NCBI RefSeq assembly: GCF_023734135.1
Contig: NZ_AP025730.1
Span: 992,001-1,056,000 of the forward strand
Direction of reading: 5' to 3'
DNA length: 64,000 bases
DNA from: Sphaerotilus microaerophilus
GTDB taxonomy: Bacteria > Pseudomonadota > Gammaproteobacteria > Burkholderiales > Burkholderiaceae_C
Shown: positions 1 to 9,469 of the stretch, piece after piece
How positions within the stretch are numbered: position 1 is the stretch's first letter
Layout of the letters: each line of letters starts with the position of its first letter
Position numbers and translations under genes: made by a program
The notes under the pieces: model-generated
What the model was told of the DNA's origin: nothing
What the model saw: the letters and a program-made list of their open reading frames with translations, nothing else
Database searches by the model: none

Positions 1-784
1 AGCTGTGCAGGCTCACGCCCTCGGCGCGCATGTGGCGCCCGCGCAGCAGGCGCGGCAGCAGGGTGAGGGCACGGATGCGGCCGACGTCACCAGCCAGCAG
101 CAGGTCCAGCCAGTGGTCGTTCAGCCTTGCGGTAGGCACCGCGGGGATGCCGCAGCCGTAGGTGGGGGTGTTCAGCATCGCGGCCAGCAGCGCCGGGCCG
201 TCGTGCACGGGGCGGCCATCGGCCCAGATGCGCAGCTCGCGCGGGGCGGCATGCACCAGTTCGCGCAGCGTGGCCCAGAGGTAGCGGTTGCGCCCGGCCA
301 GCCAGGCCGGGGCGGACAGCGAGCGGGCGGTCACGGCGGCGTCGAAGCCCACCGAGCAGCTGGAGACGAAGTAGCGCAGGTCGGCACCGACCTCGATCTG
401 GCCGAGGTCGATCGGCGCCGTGGGCGCGTGCAGGGCGTAGGCCAGGGCCTCGGGCCAGCGCAGCCCGGCCACGCCGATGGCCCGCGCCACGTCGTTGCCC
501 GAGCCGGCCGGCACCAGACCGACGCGGTGGCCGTTGCGCATCAGCGCCGGCAGCATGGCGTGCAGCGTGCCATCGCCACCGACCAGCGCCACGCGCGTGC
601 AGGGCGCCAGCACCATCAGCGTGGCCTGGGCCGCCTCGGTGTTGGGCGGCACCAGCAGGGACACGCCCGGCGCGTTGTGCGCCAGCCAGGCCTCGATGGG
701 CCGGCGCAGCGTGCGGGCACGCCCGCCGTCGGCCTGCGCATTGAGCAGGACGACGCCAGCGGGCTCGATCGCGCCGGGCAGCAT
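1..784 (-). CDS. Diacylglycerol/sphingosine kinase-family lipid kinase (YegS/DagK-like), 3' end outside window
   Basis: This is a partial gene: 261 codons are visible and the stop lies beyond the left edge. The translation carries the nucleotide-binding signature VALVGGDGTLHAML near residues 50-65 and the following GSGNDVARA motif. Both are typical of the diacylglycerol kinase catalytic domain, a relative of the NAD-kinase fold. The family phosphorylates diacylglycerol or related lipids with ATP at the inner membrane, recycling lipid headgroup turnover products; the exact substrate is not visible. The ATG at 784 lies 22 bp after the stop of the upstream dehydrogenase gene on the same strand, so the two are probably co-transcribed. 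No membrane segment is seen, as expected for this soluble family rather than the small integral DgkA type. Confidence 0.85.
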   Translation of the reverse strand, partial: MLPGAIEPAGVVLLNAQADGGRARTLRRPIEAWLAHNAPGVSLLVPPNTEAAQATLMVLAPCTRVALVGGDGTLHAMLPALMRNGHRVGLVPAGSGNDVARAIGVAGLRWPEALAYALHAPTAPIDLGQIEVGADLRYFVSSCSVGFDAAVTARSLSAPAWLAGRNRYLWATLRELVHAAPRELRIWADGRPVHDGPALLAAMLNTPTYGCGIPAVPTARLNDHWLDLLLAGDVGRIRALTLLPRLLRGRHMRAEGVSLHS

Positions 785-806
785 CGCCAGGGCCGGGCCG
801 CAGGCC

Positions 807-1655
807 TCAGTAGCTGTAGACGCCGCGGCCGGTCTTGCGGCCCAGGCGGCCGGCGGCGACCATTTCCTTCAACAGCGGGCAGGGGCGGTACTTGGAGTCG
901 CCGAACTCCTTCAGGTAGACCTCCATCACCGCCAGGCAGACGTCCAGGCCCACCATGTCGGCCAGGGCCAGCGGGCCGATCGGCTGGTTGCAGCCCAGCT
1001 TCATGCCGGCGTCGATGTCCTCGGCGCTGGCCAGGCCCTCGGCGAGCACGAAGAAGGCCTCGTTGATCATCGGCACCAGGATGCGGTTGACGACGAAACC
1101 GGGGGCGTTCCTGACCGTGATCGGGGACTTGCCCAGGCGCAGCGCCAGTTCCTTGACCGCGTCGTGGGTGGCGTCGCTGGTCTGCAGGCCGCGGATGATC
1201 TCCACCAGCGCCATCATCGGCACCGGGTTGAAGAAGTGCATGCCGATGAACCGTTCGGCGCGTTTGGTGACGGCGGCCAGCTGGGTGATCGAGATCGAGC
1301 TGGTGTTGGTGGCCACCAGCGTTTCGGGCGGCAGCGCCTCGTCGAGCAGCTGCAGGATCTTGATCTTGAGCGCGTGGTTCTCGGTGGCCGCTTCGATGAC
1401 GATGTCGGCGCCCTGGAGGTCGGCGTAGTCGGTCGAGCCCTGGATCAGCGCCATTGCCGCGGCCTTCTGCTCGGCGGTCAGCTTCTCTTTCTTGATCAGG
1501 CGGTCGAGGCTGCCGGACACGGTGGCGATGCCCTTGTTCACCGCAGCCTCGTTGATGTCCACCATCGTGACCTTCAGGCCGACGACGGCGCACGCCTGTG
1601 CGATGCCGTTGCCCATGGTGCCTGCGCCGATGATGCCCACGCTGTTGATCGTCAT
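807..1655 (-). CDS. hbd: 3-hydroxybutyryl-CoA dehydrogenase
   Basis: The 282-residue protein is the usual length for a short monofunctional 3-hydroxyacyl-CoA dehydrogenase, which interconverts (S)-3-hydroxybutyryl-CoA and acetoacetyl-CoA with NAD(P). It opens with the Rossmann motif VGIIGAGTMGNGIAQ. It continues with the family's NTSSISIT and GMHFFNPVPMMALVEII stretches, which hold the catalytic His, and ends with the C-terminal helical domain (GRKTGRGVYSY). The ATG at 1655 is chosen over an in-frame ATG at 1673 because AGGAG lies 8 nt before it and the Rossmann strand then begins at residue 5. It is cytoplasmic and serves butyrate/polyhydroxybutyrate or fatty-acid metabolism. It precedes the lipid kinase gene by 22 bp. 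Confidence 0.95.
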   Translation of the reverse strand: MTINSVGIIGAGTMGNGIAQACAVVGLKVTMVDINEAAVNKGIATVSGSLDRLIKKEKLTAEQKAAAMALIQGSTDYADLQGADIVIEAATENHALKIKILQLLDEALPPETLVATNTSSISITQLAAVTKRAERFIGMHFFNPVPMMALVEIIRGLQTSDATHDAVKELALRLGKSPITVRNAPGFVVNRILVPMINEAFFVLAEGLASAEDIDAGMKLGCNQPIGPLALADMVGLDVCLAVMEVYLKEFGDSKYRPCPLLKEMVAAGRLGRKTGRGVYSY

Positions 1656-1772
1656 GTTCGAGACTCCTGTCATTGGAAGGGGAAGATGGCGATGCGGCCC
1701 GGCCAGACCGGTGCCGCCCTGCCCTCCATTGTGCGCCGAGCCTGCTGACGTGGCTCTGCCAGGCGGGTCGGC

Positions 1773-3611
1773 TCAGGCGGCCGCGGCGATGCTGTTGCTG
1801 CGGTGCAGCATCTCCTCGATCTCGGCGGCAGCCACCGGGGGGGAGTACAGGAAACCCTGGTATTGGTCGCAGTGCTGGCGGCGCAGGAAGTCGAGCTGCT
1901 GCTCGGTCTCGATGCCTTCGGCCACCACACGCAGGCCCAGGCCATGCGCCATCGCGATGATGGCGCGGGTGATCACCGCGGCGCTGCCGGTGCCCGACGC
2001 GCACTCGGCGACGAAGCTGCGGTCGATCTTCAGCTCGTCGAGCGGGAAGCGGCGCAGGTAGCTCAACGAGGAATAGCCGGTGCCGAAGTCGTCCAGCGCC
2101 AGGTGCACGCCCAGCTGCTTGACCGCCGCCAGCGTGTCGGCCGCGCTGGAGCCGGTGTCCATGATGGCCGACTCGGTCAGCTCCAGGCAGAGCTGCGATC
2201 CGTCCACGCCGGTCTCGCGCAGGTTGTCGCGCACGGTGTCGGCCAGCCCGGGGCGGCGCAGCTGATAGCTGGAGACGTTCACCGCCACCGGCAGTGGCGG
2301 CAGGCCCAGGCGGCGCCAGGCGGCCATCTGGCGGATCGCCTCGCGCAGCACCCAGGCCCCCAGGGGCACGATCAGGCCGGTCTCCTCGGCCACCTCGATG
2401 AAGGCGGCCGGGCCGAGCCGCCCGCGCAGCGGGTGCTGCCAGCGCACCAGGGCCTCGGCGCCGCAGAGGCGGCCGTGGGCGATGTCCACCTTGGGCTGGT
2501 AGAGCAGCTGGAGTTCGCCGCGCTCCAGGGCGTGGTGCAGCTCGCGCTCCACCGCCAGCCGGCTGGTGAAGCGCCCGTGCAGCGCCTGCGAGTAGAAGCG
2601 CACCGGGTTGGCCGCCGGCGAGGCGTCGGCCTGGCCGTGGCGCATCGCCAGGATGGCGCGCTCCAGCACCGTGTCCTTGTCCAGCCCGTCGCCGGGAAAG
2701 ACGGCGATGCCCACCCGGCATGAAAGGAATACCTCGTGGCCCGCCACCTGCAGCGGTGCGCGCATGGCCTCGGCGATGCGCTGGGCCACCACGCTGGCGT
2801 GGTCGGGGCGGACGATCTGGGGCAGCAGGACGGTGAACTCGTCGCTATCGCCACGCGCCACCTGGGCGGATGGGTCGGACTCGGCCCGCTGCGCGTCGGC
2901 GCTGTCGCCGAGGGCCTCGTGGCTGACCAGGTCGGTGTCGCGCACGCAGGTGCTCAGCCGCAGGCCGACCTCGCGCAGCAGCTCGTCACCCAGCGTGATG
3001 CCCAGTGCGTCGATGACGGGCTTGAAGCGGTCCAGGCCCACCTGCAGCACCGCGCCGGTGTGGCCGTGGCGGCGGCTGGCCCGGATGGCCTCGTCGAGGC
3101 GGCGCAGCGACCACTCCCGGTTGGGCAGCCCGGTCGAGCCGTCGGTGAAGGCCAGCTGGTCGTGCCGGTCCTTGAGCCGCAGCACGTTGCGCAGGCGCAG
3201 CGCGAACTCGGCGGGCTCCAGCGGCTTGGGCAGCACGTCGGCCGCCTGCAGCTGCAGCGCGCGCAGGCGGTCGGCCGGCAGGTCCTCGGCCTGGGTGGCG
3301 ATCACCGGCACCTGGCGCAGCAGGCGGTCCGCCTGCATGGCGGCCAGCAGCGCCAGGGCGGCGGGCGAATGGGGGGTCAGCTCCAGCAGCACCAGGTCCG
3401 GGCGCTCGTTGCGCAGCGCGGTCAGCACGATTTCTGCGCTACGGCCTTCGTTCACATCCAGTGCCGTGACCTGGCCGTAACCGAGCGAATGCAGCAGCTC
3501 CACCAGCTCGGCGGCTGCCAGCGGCTCGTCGTCGGCTACGACGATGCGGCTGCCAGGACGGTGGCCGGTCGATGCGGCTTGGCCGGCGCAGGGGACGGAG
3601 GGCGGGGTCAT
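1773..3611 (-). CDS. REC-GGDEF-EAL protein with degenerate REC and GGDEF, likely c-di-GMP phosphodiesterase
   Basis: This is the last gene of the signalling operon that starts with the TonB receptor. Residues about 20-140 form a receiver-like domain that keeps the acidic pocket (VVADDE) and the lysine (LPKPLEP). At the phospho-acceptor position, however, it reads DLVLLELTP, with Glu where Asp is expected. The GGDEF domain (about 150-340) reads RGDSDEF near residue 253, so both glycines of the signature are replaced and cyclase activity is unlikely. The EAL domain (about 365-610) looks intact: EAL at 386, NVSS, ELTES, DDFGTGYSSL, KIDRSFV and AEGIET are all present. I infer a c-di-GMP phosphodiesterase, perhaps allosterically regulated by its GGDEF domain. 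The start is uncertain: ATG 3611 is used, and GTG 3629 is in frame. Neither has a good Shine-Dalgarno sequence. It follows the preceding gene by about 33 bp. Confidence 0.9.
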   Translation of the reverse strand: MTPPSVPCAGQAASTGHRPGSRIVVADDEPLAAAELVELLHSLGYGQVTALDVNEGRSAEIVLTALRNERPDLVLLELTPHSPAALALLAAMQADRLLRQVPVIATQAEDLPADRLRALQLQAADVLPKPLEPAEFALRLRNVLRLKDRHDQLAFTDGSTGLPNREWSLRRLDEAIRASRRHGHTGAVLQVGLDRFKPVIDALGITLGDELLREVGLRLSTCVRDTDLVSHEALGDSADAQRAESDPSAQVARGDSDEFTVLLPQIVRPDHASVVAQRIAEAMRAPLQVAGHEVFLSCRVGIAVFPGDGLDKDTVLERAILAMRHGQADASPAANPVRFYSQALHGRFTSRLAVERELHHALERGELQLLYQPKVDIAHGRLCGAEALVRWQHPLRGRLGPAAFIEVAEETGLIVPLGAWVLREAIRQMAAWRRLGLPPLPVAVNVSSYQLRRPGLADTVRDNLRETGVDGSQLCLELTESAIMDTGSSAADTLAAVKQLGVHLALDDFGTGYSSLSYLRRFPLDELKIDRSFVAECASGTGSAAVITRAIIAMAHGLGLRVVAEGIETEQQLDFLRRQHCDQYQGFLYSPPVAAAEIEEMLHRSNSIAAAA

Positions 3612-3644
3612 GTTGGGGGCGACGGTCACGGGGCGAAGGCGGCG

Positions 3645-5798
3645 TCAGACGACAGCGATCTGGTCGTGCACGGCCACTGCGTTCCAATGGGGAAGGCGTC
3701 GCCGCATGGTGGCGGTCACCTCGCTGGCAAGCAGGCGCTGCCCGATGTAGCGGCCCTGCAGCGTGACGCAGCCGAGGGCGCGCAGGGTGCGGGCCTGTTC
3801 GATGGTTTGCAGGCCGTCGGCGCGCAGGGGCAGTCCAAGGGTGCGGGCCATCGCGACGACGGCCTGGACGATGGCGCGGGCCGTGCCATCCGCCACGGCG
3901 GTGCGTGCCAGTGCCGGGTCCAGCGCCAGTGCGCTGATCGGCAGCTCGCGCAGCCGGGCGATGGACAGGCCACCGGAGCCGAAGCCGGTCAGCGTGACCG
4001 GGCAGCCCAGCTCGTGCAGCGCCTGTAGCGTGGCCAGCGCCGAGTCGCCCGCGGCGGCAAGGTGGCCTTCGCTGATCTCGAATTCGAGCGCCGGGGGCGG
4101 CAGGCCGGTGTTCGCCAGCGTCTCCCGGGTGGCGCTGGCCAGCGCCGCGGTCTTCAGTTGTGACGGCGTCAGCGGGATTGCCAGGCCAGCGGCCGGGGTG
4201 CCCGCTTGCCGCCAGGCCTGCAGATCGTCACAGGCCTGGCGCAGCACCCAGGCACCGATCGGACCCATCAGGCCCTTGTCCTCGGCAATGGCCAGGGAGC
4301 TCGCCGGCTCGGCCTGGCCATGCACCGGGTGGTTCCAGCACAGCTGCACCCGGACCGCGTCCATGACCGCGTCGGCCGCCTGGATGCGCGGCTGGTAGCG
4401 CAGCTCGAACTCGCGGCGTTCGAGCGAATGGCGTAGCGAGGCTTCGATGTCGAGCCGATGCAGCAGGTCGTCGGTGAGTTCGGAGCGGTAGAACTGGACG
4501 TTGTCGCGGCCGGATTTCTTGGCGTGGTACATCGCCGCGTCGGCGTGCTTGAGCAGGGCGGCCGGGTCGCCGGCATCGTCCGGGCACACCGCAATGCCGA
4601 TGCTGGTGCTCAGGCTCAGTTCGCGGCCCGCCACGGTGAAGGGCAGGCGCATCTCTGCCTGGATGCGCTGCGCCACGGCGAGGGCGTCCTCGGTGCGCGA
4701 TAGGTCCAGGATCATCGCGGTGAACTCATCACCGCCCAGCCGGGCGAGCTCGATCGCTGTGTCGCTGGCGCCGGGCTCGGCGCGTCGCGTCACCCAGTCG
4801 GACGGCCGCACGCTCGCGCGCATGCGCTCTGCGGCAGCCCGCAGGATCTCGTCGCCAGCGTCGTGCCCGAGCGTGTCGTTGATGCCCTTGAAGCCATCCA
4901 GATCCATGAACAGTACCGCGAGCTTGCTGCCGCTGCGTGCCGAGCGCGCGACCTCGCGGCCCAGACCTTCCAGGAAGGCGCGGCGGTTGGGCAGGCCCGT
5001 CAGGCTGTCAAAGTAGGCGAGGCTGGTCACATGGGCCTCGGCCTGCTTGCGCTCGGTGATGTCGCGCGCCAGCGCGACGAAGCGCGTCGGCTGACCAGGC
5101 TCGACGGCCCTGCGTGCCACCGACAGCTCAAACCAGTGCGGCCCGGTGGGCAGATCCAGCTCGTACTGCCGTCCCGTGGAGCTGCCATCCTGGTCGGCCG
5201 ACTGCAGCGCCTGCAGGCAGACCTCGGCCGCCTTGGGGGGCAGGATCTCGGTCACCAGCTTGCCGATGAACGCCTGTGCCGGCGCAGCAAGGAGGTCGCG
5301 GCGCGGAGAATGGTGGTCGTGAATGCGGCCGTCCAGGTCGACCTCGAACAGCAGGTCGGGGATGGCCGCCAGGATCGCGGCATGGCGGGCTTCGGCCCGG
5401 TGCAGCGCCCGCGACGTTTCATGGGCGCGCCAGAGGTAGCGCACGCGGTGGCCCAGCAGGGCCCAGTTGATCGGTTTGGCGATGAAGTCGGTGGCGCCCG
5501 AGTGATAGGCCTGCTCGACCGACTCGACATCGTCCATGCCGGTGACCATCACGATGGGCAGGTGCTCGCCGGCTTGGGCGCGCAGGACGGCGCAGATGTC
5601 GAAACCGCTCAGGCCTGGCATGTCCACGTCGAGCATGACCATGTCGCAGGGCGCCTCGGCAAAACGACGCAGCGCTTCCTCGCCATCGGCGGCCAGGTGC
5701 ACTTCGAAGCCGGCCTTGCGCAGGGCCGCACGCATCAGCAGGCGGGCGGTGGACTCGTCGTCGACCACCAGCACGCGGGTCGGGGTGTCATCGCTCAT
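3645..5798 (-). CDS. REC-PAS-GGDEF-EAL response regulator, intact cyclase with degenerate EAL
   Basis: The 717-residue protein begins with an intact receiver (VLVVDDE, phospho-acceptor D57 in VMLDVDMPG, Lys in IAKPIN). A PAS domain follows at about 135-255, then a GGDEF domain with canonical ARLGGDEF at about 355-359, so diguanylate cyclase activity is expected. A RPSD possible I-site precedes it but is separated from GGDEF by an unusually long insert. The C-terminal EAL domain (about 455-705) has lost nearly every catalytic residue: EAL is replaced by VQL, DDFGTG by TGFGSG, the catalytic Lys by Ala, and AEGIET by ADGLQT. It is therefore probably a binding or structural domain. Its ATG overlaps the stop of the hybrid kinase gene (ATGA), making it the likely phosphorylation target of that kinase. 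Confidence 0.92.
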   Translation of the reverse strand: MSDDTPTRVLVVDDESTARLLMRAALRKAGFEVHLAADGEEALRRFAEAPCDMVMLDVDMPGLSGFDICAVLRAQAGEHLPIVMVTGMDDVESVEQAYHSGATDFIAKPINWALLGHRVRYLWRAHETSRALHRAEARHAAILAAIPDLLFEVDLDGRIHDHHSPRRDLLAAPAQAFIGKLVTEILPPKAAEVCLQALQSADQDGSSTGRQYELDLPTGPHWFELSVARRAVEPGQPTRFVALARDITERKQAEAHVTSLAYFDSLTGLPNRRAFLEGLGREVARSARSGSKLAVLFMDLDGFKGINDTLGHDAGDEILRAAAERMRASVRPSDWVTRRAEPGASDTAIELARLGGDEFTAMILDLSRTEDALAVAQRIQAEMRLPFTVAGRELSLSTSIGIAVCPDDAGDPAALLKHADAAMYHAKKSGRDNVQFYRSELTDDLLHRLDIEASLRHSLERREFELRYQPRIQAADAVMDAVRVQLCWNHPVHGQAEPASSLAIAEDKGLMGPIGAWVLRQACDDLQAWRQAGTPAAGLAIPLTPSQLKTAALASATRETLANTGLPPPALEFEISEGHLAAAGDSALATLQALHELGCPVTLTGFGSGGLSIARLRELPISALALDPALARTAVADGTARAIVQAVVAMARTLGLPLRADGLQTIEQARTLRALGCVTLQGRYIGQRLLASEVTATMRRRLPHWNAVAVHDQIAVV

Positions 5799-8677
5799 GG
5801 GATCTGTTCCAGGATCTGCTGCAGGGCGTCGGCGGCGCGGATGTGTTCCCGGCGGGTCTGCTCGATCGATGCGCGGGCGTCGCCCATGCGGTTCTCGCGG
5901 CCGCAGCGCTCCAGTTCGCGCCAGCAGGCCGACAGGGCCTGCGCACCGACGTTGGCCGAGCTCGACTTGAGCGCGTGCGCGGCGCGGGCTAGCGCCGCGG
6001 CGTCACCGCTGGCCAGGGCGCCGTCGACCTGTGCCAGGCCCAGGCCTGCGTCGTGCAGCCAGGTGCCCAACAGCTCCCGCACCAGGGCATCGGTTCCGCT
6101 GTCGTCGAGCTCGCGCAGCGTGGCGAGCGCGGCTGGGTGGATCGCCGGGTCGCCCTCGTCCGCCGGGTCCGGGATGTCGTCCCGTGGTTGCGGAGGGGCT
6201 GGCGGCGCGGCTGGAGCTGTCTCAGCCTGGGGCGCCGCAGCCGACGGGGGTTCGGTTGGCGAAGGTGCCGCGCGCTGCAGCCAGGGCGCCATCACGGTGC
6301 GCAGCTCGCGCAGCGTGTAGGGCTTGGCGAGGAAGGCGTCCATCCCCGCGTCAAGGCACTTCTGCTCGTCGCTCGGCATGGCGTTGGCCGTCAGGGCCAC
6401 CACGGGCAGCGCGGCGAGCACCGCGTCGGGCAAGCTGCGGATCGCGGCGGTGGCTTCGTAGCCGTCCATCACCGGCATCTGGCAGTCCATCAGGACCAGG
6501 TCAATGCCCTGGCCGGCCTCTTGCTGCTGCAGCATCTCCAGCGCCCTGGCACCGTGCTCGGCCGAGAGCGTCTCCAGGCCGAGCTTGCGCAGCATGGCCT
6601 GGGCCAGGGTGCGGTTCACGGCGTTGTCCTCCACCAGCAGTACCCGGCCGCGCAGCGGTGGTGTCCTCGCCTTGGACGTGCCGCCGGCGGGCAGCGAGGC
6701 ATCGGGCAGGGCCGAAGGTGGCTGAGCGGCCGTGCCCGCCAGGACGGAGGTGACGGCGCGCAGCAGGTCGGCGCGCCGCACCGGTTTGTTCAGGAAGCGC
6801 CGGATGCCGCTGCGCTCGCGCGAGCGCGGGTCCGTGCTGGCGAAGGTGGAGCTGAGCATCAGCATCGGCAGCTCCCGCAGGGCCGCCTGGGCGTGGATGC
6901 GCCGGGCGAGTTGCAGGCCGTCCATGTGCGGCATGTGCATGTCCAGGATCGCCGCCTGGAAGGGGGCGCCGTTGCGCTGGGCGCTGTCCAGCAGGCGCAG
7001 GGCCTCGGTGCCGTCCGCGGCACAGGTCACCGCCATCCGCCAGGCCTGCAGCTGGCTGAGCAGGATCTCGCGGTTGGTGTGGTTGTCGTCCACCACCAGC
7101 ACGCGCAGGCCGGCCAGTGCTGCATCCGGCAGGGCCCGTGGCAGCGCCTGCGTGGCGCGCGGCAGGTCAAGCTCGATGATGAAGTGGGCACCCCGGCCGG
7201 GCTGGCTCTCGACGCGAATGTGCCCGCCCATCAGGCCGATCAGGCGACGGCAGATCGCCAGCCCCAGGCCGGTGCCACCGAATCGCCGCGTGGTGCTGCC
7301 ATCCACCTGGGCGAAGTGCTCGAAGATGCGCTCGTGCATCTGCGCCGCGATGCCGATGCCGGTGTCGCGCACCGACAGGCGCAGTCGGCAGCGTCGCTCG
7401 TCGCAGCCCAGGCGGTCGATGCCTACCACCACCTCGCCGTGGTCGGTGAACTTGATGGCGTTGCCGATCAGATTGGCCAGTACCTGGCGCAGGCGGAAGG
7501 GGTCGCCGCGCAGCGCCATGGGCTGGGCTGCGGCGCCCGGGCCGGCTCCCAGGGCAGGCAGCAGCCGGGCAGCCAGCTCCAGGCCCTTGTCCTCGGCCGG
7601 GCGGGCAAACATGGCCAGTGCCTCCTCGATCACGTCGGCGAGGTCGAAGTCCTCCTCCTCCAGCACCATCCGGCCGGACTCGATCTTGGAGAAGTCCAGG
7701 ATGTCGTTGAGCACGCTCAGCAGGTGCCGGCCCGAGGTCTGCACCGCCTCGGCCCATTCGCGCTGCTGCGGCTGCAGGTCGCTGTCGATGAGCAGCTCGT
7801 TCATGCCCAGCACACCGTTCATCGGGGTGCGGATCTCGTGGCTCATGGTGGCCAGGAACTCGCTCTTGGCCTGGCTGGCCGCTTCGGCGGCTTCCTTGGC
7901 GACCTGGAGCTGGGCAGTGCGGCGTACCACCTCCATCTCCAGCTGGTCGCGCTGAGCCGCCAACGCGGTGTCGCGCTCGCGGATCTGCGCCAGCATGGCG
8001 GCCAGCGTATTCAGCTCGGTGATCGGGCCGGTCTCGCGGGCGCTCAGGGCGTAGTTGCCGTCGCTGGACACCCGCTCCATCAGGCCGGTGAGCTCCGCCA
8101 GCGGTTGCAGCACCGCTGGGTGGATGCGCTTGAGCAGCCGCTCGCTGGTGCCCAGCGCCAGCAGCACTGCGGCCAGCGTGGAAGCGAGTTGCAGCGCCGT
8201 GATGCGGTACAGCCCGCCCAGGTCGATGCCGATGAGCAGGTGGCCGGGCGCGCGCCCCTGCTTCAGCGGCACGCTCTGGCGCAGCCAGACGTGGCGCGCC
8301 TCCACGCTGGTGGGCTGGCGCAGCGAGTCCTCCTGCGGTGGCGATTCATGCTCGCTGTGCCGGTAGGACGCGAACAGACGGCCCGCGGGGGTGTATAGCG
8401 CCGCCATGTGCAGGTCGGAGGCATGCTGCAGCGAGCCCAGCACGTCACTGGCCGACGTGGGGTCCTCGAACATCAGCGACGCGGCGACGTTGTCGGCCAG
8501 CACCGCGGCCTGGGCGCGGCTGCTGTCGATCAGGCCAAGAACCCCGAGCACGAAGTTGCTGACCACGATCAGTGTCGCGACGATGCCCACCGCTGTGCCC
8601 AGGGCCTTGCGGTTGACGCGGTTGAGCCGGTCGCCCAGCGGCAGTGCGGGGGTGCCCAGCGGCGGTGTGGCCGTCAT
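5795..8677 (-). CDS. Hybrid sensor histidine kinase, HisKA-HATPase-REC-REC-Hpt (BarA-like)
   Basis: This 960-residue membrane kinase has a first transmembrane helix near residues 30-50 and a periplasmic CHASE8-like sensor region ([13 protein letters not shown] onward). A second helix at about 155-175 is followed by a HAMP linker and a short coiled coil. The kinase core has the H-box [11 protein letters not shown] with His280 and the N, G1 (RDTGIGI) and G2 (GGTGLGLAI) boxes. Two receivers follow, with phospho-acceptors D579 (ILDMHMP) and D731 (LMDCQMP). A C-terminal Hpt domain carries His901 (AAHALKSSS). All phosphorelay residues are intact. Its start overlaps the yfiR-like stop (ATGA) and its stop overlaps the next response regulator start, so sensor, periplasmic partner and output are translationally coupled. 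The signal sensed is unknown; the operon's TonB receptor and YfiR protein suggest an envelope or outer-membrane cue. Confidence 0.95.
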   Translation of the reverse strand: MTATPPLGTPALPLGDRLNRVNRKALGTAVGIVATLIVVSNFVLGVLGLIDSSRAQAAVLADNVAASLMFEDPTSASDVLGSLQHASDLHMAALYTPAGRLFASYRHSEHESPPQEDSLRQPTSVEARHVWLRQSVPLKQGRAPGHLLIGIDLGGLYRITALQLASTLAAVLLALGTSERLLKRIHPAVLQPLAELTGLMERVSSDGNYALSARETGPITELNTLAAMLAQIRERDTALAAQRDQLEMEVVRRTAQLQVAKEAAEAASQAKSEFLATMSHEIRTPMNGVLGMNELLIDSDLQPQQREWAEAVQTSGRHLLSVLNDILDFSKIESGRMVLEEEDFDLADVIEEALAMFARPAEDKGLELAARLLPALGAGPGAAAQPMALRGDPFRLRQVLANLIGNAIKFTDHGEVVVGIDRLGCDERRCRLRLSVRDTGIGIAAQMHERIFEHFAQVDGSTTRRFGGTGLGLAICRRLIGLMGGHIRVESQPGRGAHFIIELDLPRATQALPRALPDAALAGLRVLVVDDNHTNREILLSQLQAWRMAVTCAADGTEALRLLDSAQRNGAPFQAAILDMHMPHMDGLQLARRIHAQAALRELPMLMLSSTFASTDPRSRERSGIRRFLNKPVRRADLLRAVTSVLAGTAAQPPSALPDASLPAGGTSKARTPPLRGRVLLVEDNAVNRTLAQAMLRKLGLETLSAEHGARALEMLQQQEAGQGIDLVLMDCQMPVMDGYEATAAIRSLPDAVLAALPVVALTANAMPSDEQKCLDAGMDAFLAKPYTLRELRTVMAPWLQRAAPSPTEPPSAAAPQAETAPAAPPAPPQPRDDIPDPADEGDPAIHPAALATLRELDDSGTDALVRELLGTWLHDAGLGLAQVDGALASGDAAALARAAHALKSSSANVGAQALSACWRELERCGRENRMGDARASIEQTRREHIRAADALQQILEQIP

Positions 8678-9228
8678 GGCAGCACTTCCGTGGCCAGGCG
8701 CAGCAGGCGCGCGCTCAGCGTGAGCCGCGCCGCGCGCGCGGCGCCCTGGTGGGCCTCGAAGCTCACCTTGCCGCCGGCCAGGTTCATGTTCAGCATCACG
8801 CCGTGGCGCAGCGCTCCCGGTGTGTCGGCCACGGTGAGCATCGGCTGGCCGCGGGCCGCGTCGAGGGCGCGGATGGCCTGGGTCGTGCCGGGGGCCGTGA
8901 CGAAGACGATCTGGCAGCCGGTCCAGGCTTCGCCCTGGGCGCGACGGGAGACGGCCAGGCTGCGCTGCCCGACCGGCCGGCCCTGCAGGCCGTCGATCTC
9001 GCGGCCAAAGGGGTCTGCGCCGGCCAGGCACAGCTGCAGGGTGTTGCCGACCTCGGTGGGCCACTCGGTGTACAGCGCGAAGTTGTAGAGGAAGGCGGCC
9101 TTGAGGCGGTACTCCGGCACCTCCTGGGCCAACGCGTTGGCCCCCGCCAGCAGGACGGTGACGGCCGCGAGGATCCGAAGGACGCGGGGCGATCCGCCGC
9201 CCGGTTTCTGCCTGGCGTGGAGGGTCAT
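8674..9228 (-). CDS. YfiR/DUF4154-family periplasmic protein
   Basis: The 184-residue protein has an N-terminal signal peptide (hydrophobic stretch [18 protein letters not shown]). It then carries the family hallmark [18 protein letters not shown] and conserved cysteine-containing segments (LQLCLAG, GCQIVFV). YfiR of Pseudomonas is a periplasmic repressor of the diguanylate cyclase YfiN. Here no YfiN is adjacent, but the next gene is a CHASE8-like membrane kinase feeding a diguanylate cyclase, so I infer that this protein gates the kinase's periplasmic domain. The ATG at 9228 is preferred over longer in-frame starts because GGAGG lies 7 nt upstream and the signal peptide then sits at the N-terminus. 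The start overlaps the stop of the 78-aa gene and the stop overlaps the kinase start. Confidence 0.88.
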   Translation of the reverse strand: MTLHARQKPGGGSPRVLRILAAVTVLLAGANALAQEVPEYRLKAAFLYNFALYTEWPTEVGNTLQLCLAGADPFGREIDGLQGRPVGQRSLAVSRRAQGEAWTGCQIVFVTAPGTTQAIRALDAARGQPMLTVADTPGALRHGVMLNMNLAGGKVSFEAHQGAARAARLTLSARLLRLATEVLP

Positions 9229-9461
9229 CGCGGCACCTCCTGGCGTGCCGGCATGGGGGCCGCCGAGCGTGTGCCTGGCTGCGACCCGGGCGAGACCTGC
9301 GCCTGCAGCAGCCGTTCCAGCGGCCAGCTCAGCAGCTCGTTGAGGGTGCAGGGGTGAGGGTGGGGGTAGGCGCCGATGGGCAGCAGCAGGCCCAGGCCCA
9401 GCGCCAGGGCGCCAAGGCAGCACGGGTGTCGGCGTTGCGCCTGATCGGTGGTGGGGGGCAT
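9225..9461 (-). CDS. Small 78-aa exported peptide with a TonB-receptor-like SLEQL box
   Basis: No database family is recognised. The gene sits 8 bp after the TonB receptor stop and overlaps the yfiR-like start by 4 bp, so operon packing supports it being real. The product has a basic N-terminus, a hydrophobic stretch ([17 protein letters not shown]) that could be a signal peptide, and then [20 protein letters not shown]. That last segment resembles the box just after the signal peptide of the neighbouring receptor (LTAMSLEQLVNIQVVGAS): in both, L-x-x-[MW]-x-LE-x-L-x-x-x-QV is shared. It may be a stand-alone copy of that receptor N-terminal element, or a diverged remnant of it. It could also be a coupling leader for yfiR translation. 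Confidence 0.6.
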   Translation of the reverse strand: MPPTTDQAQRRHPCCLGALALGLGLLLPIGAYPHPHPCTLNELLSWPLERLLQAQVSPGSQPGTRSAAPMPARQEVPR

Positions 9462-9469
9462 CGGCGGTC

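Noticed and set aside
616..2721. A 701-codon minus-strand frame overlapping hbd and the REC-GGDEF-EAL gene
   Set aside because: Out-of-frame shadow; composition is Arg/Pro/Gly-rich with no motif.
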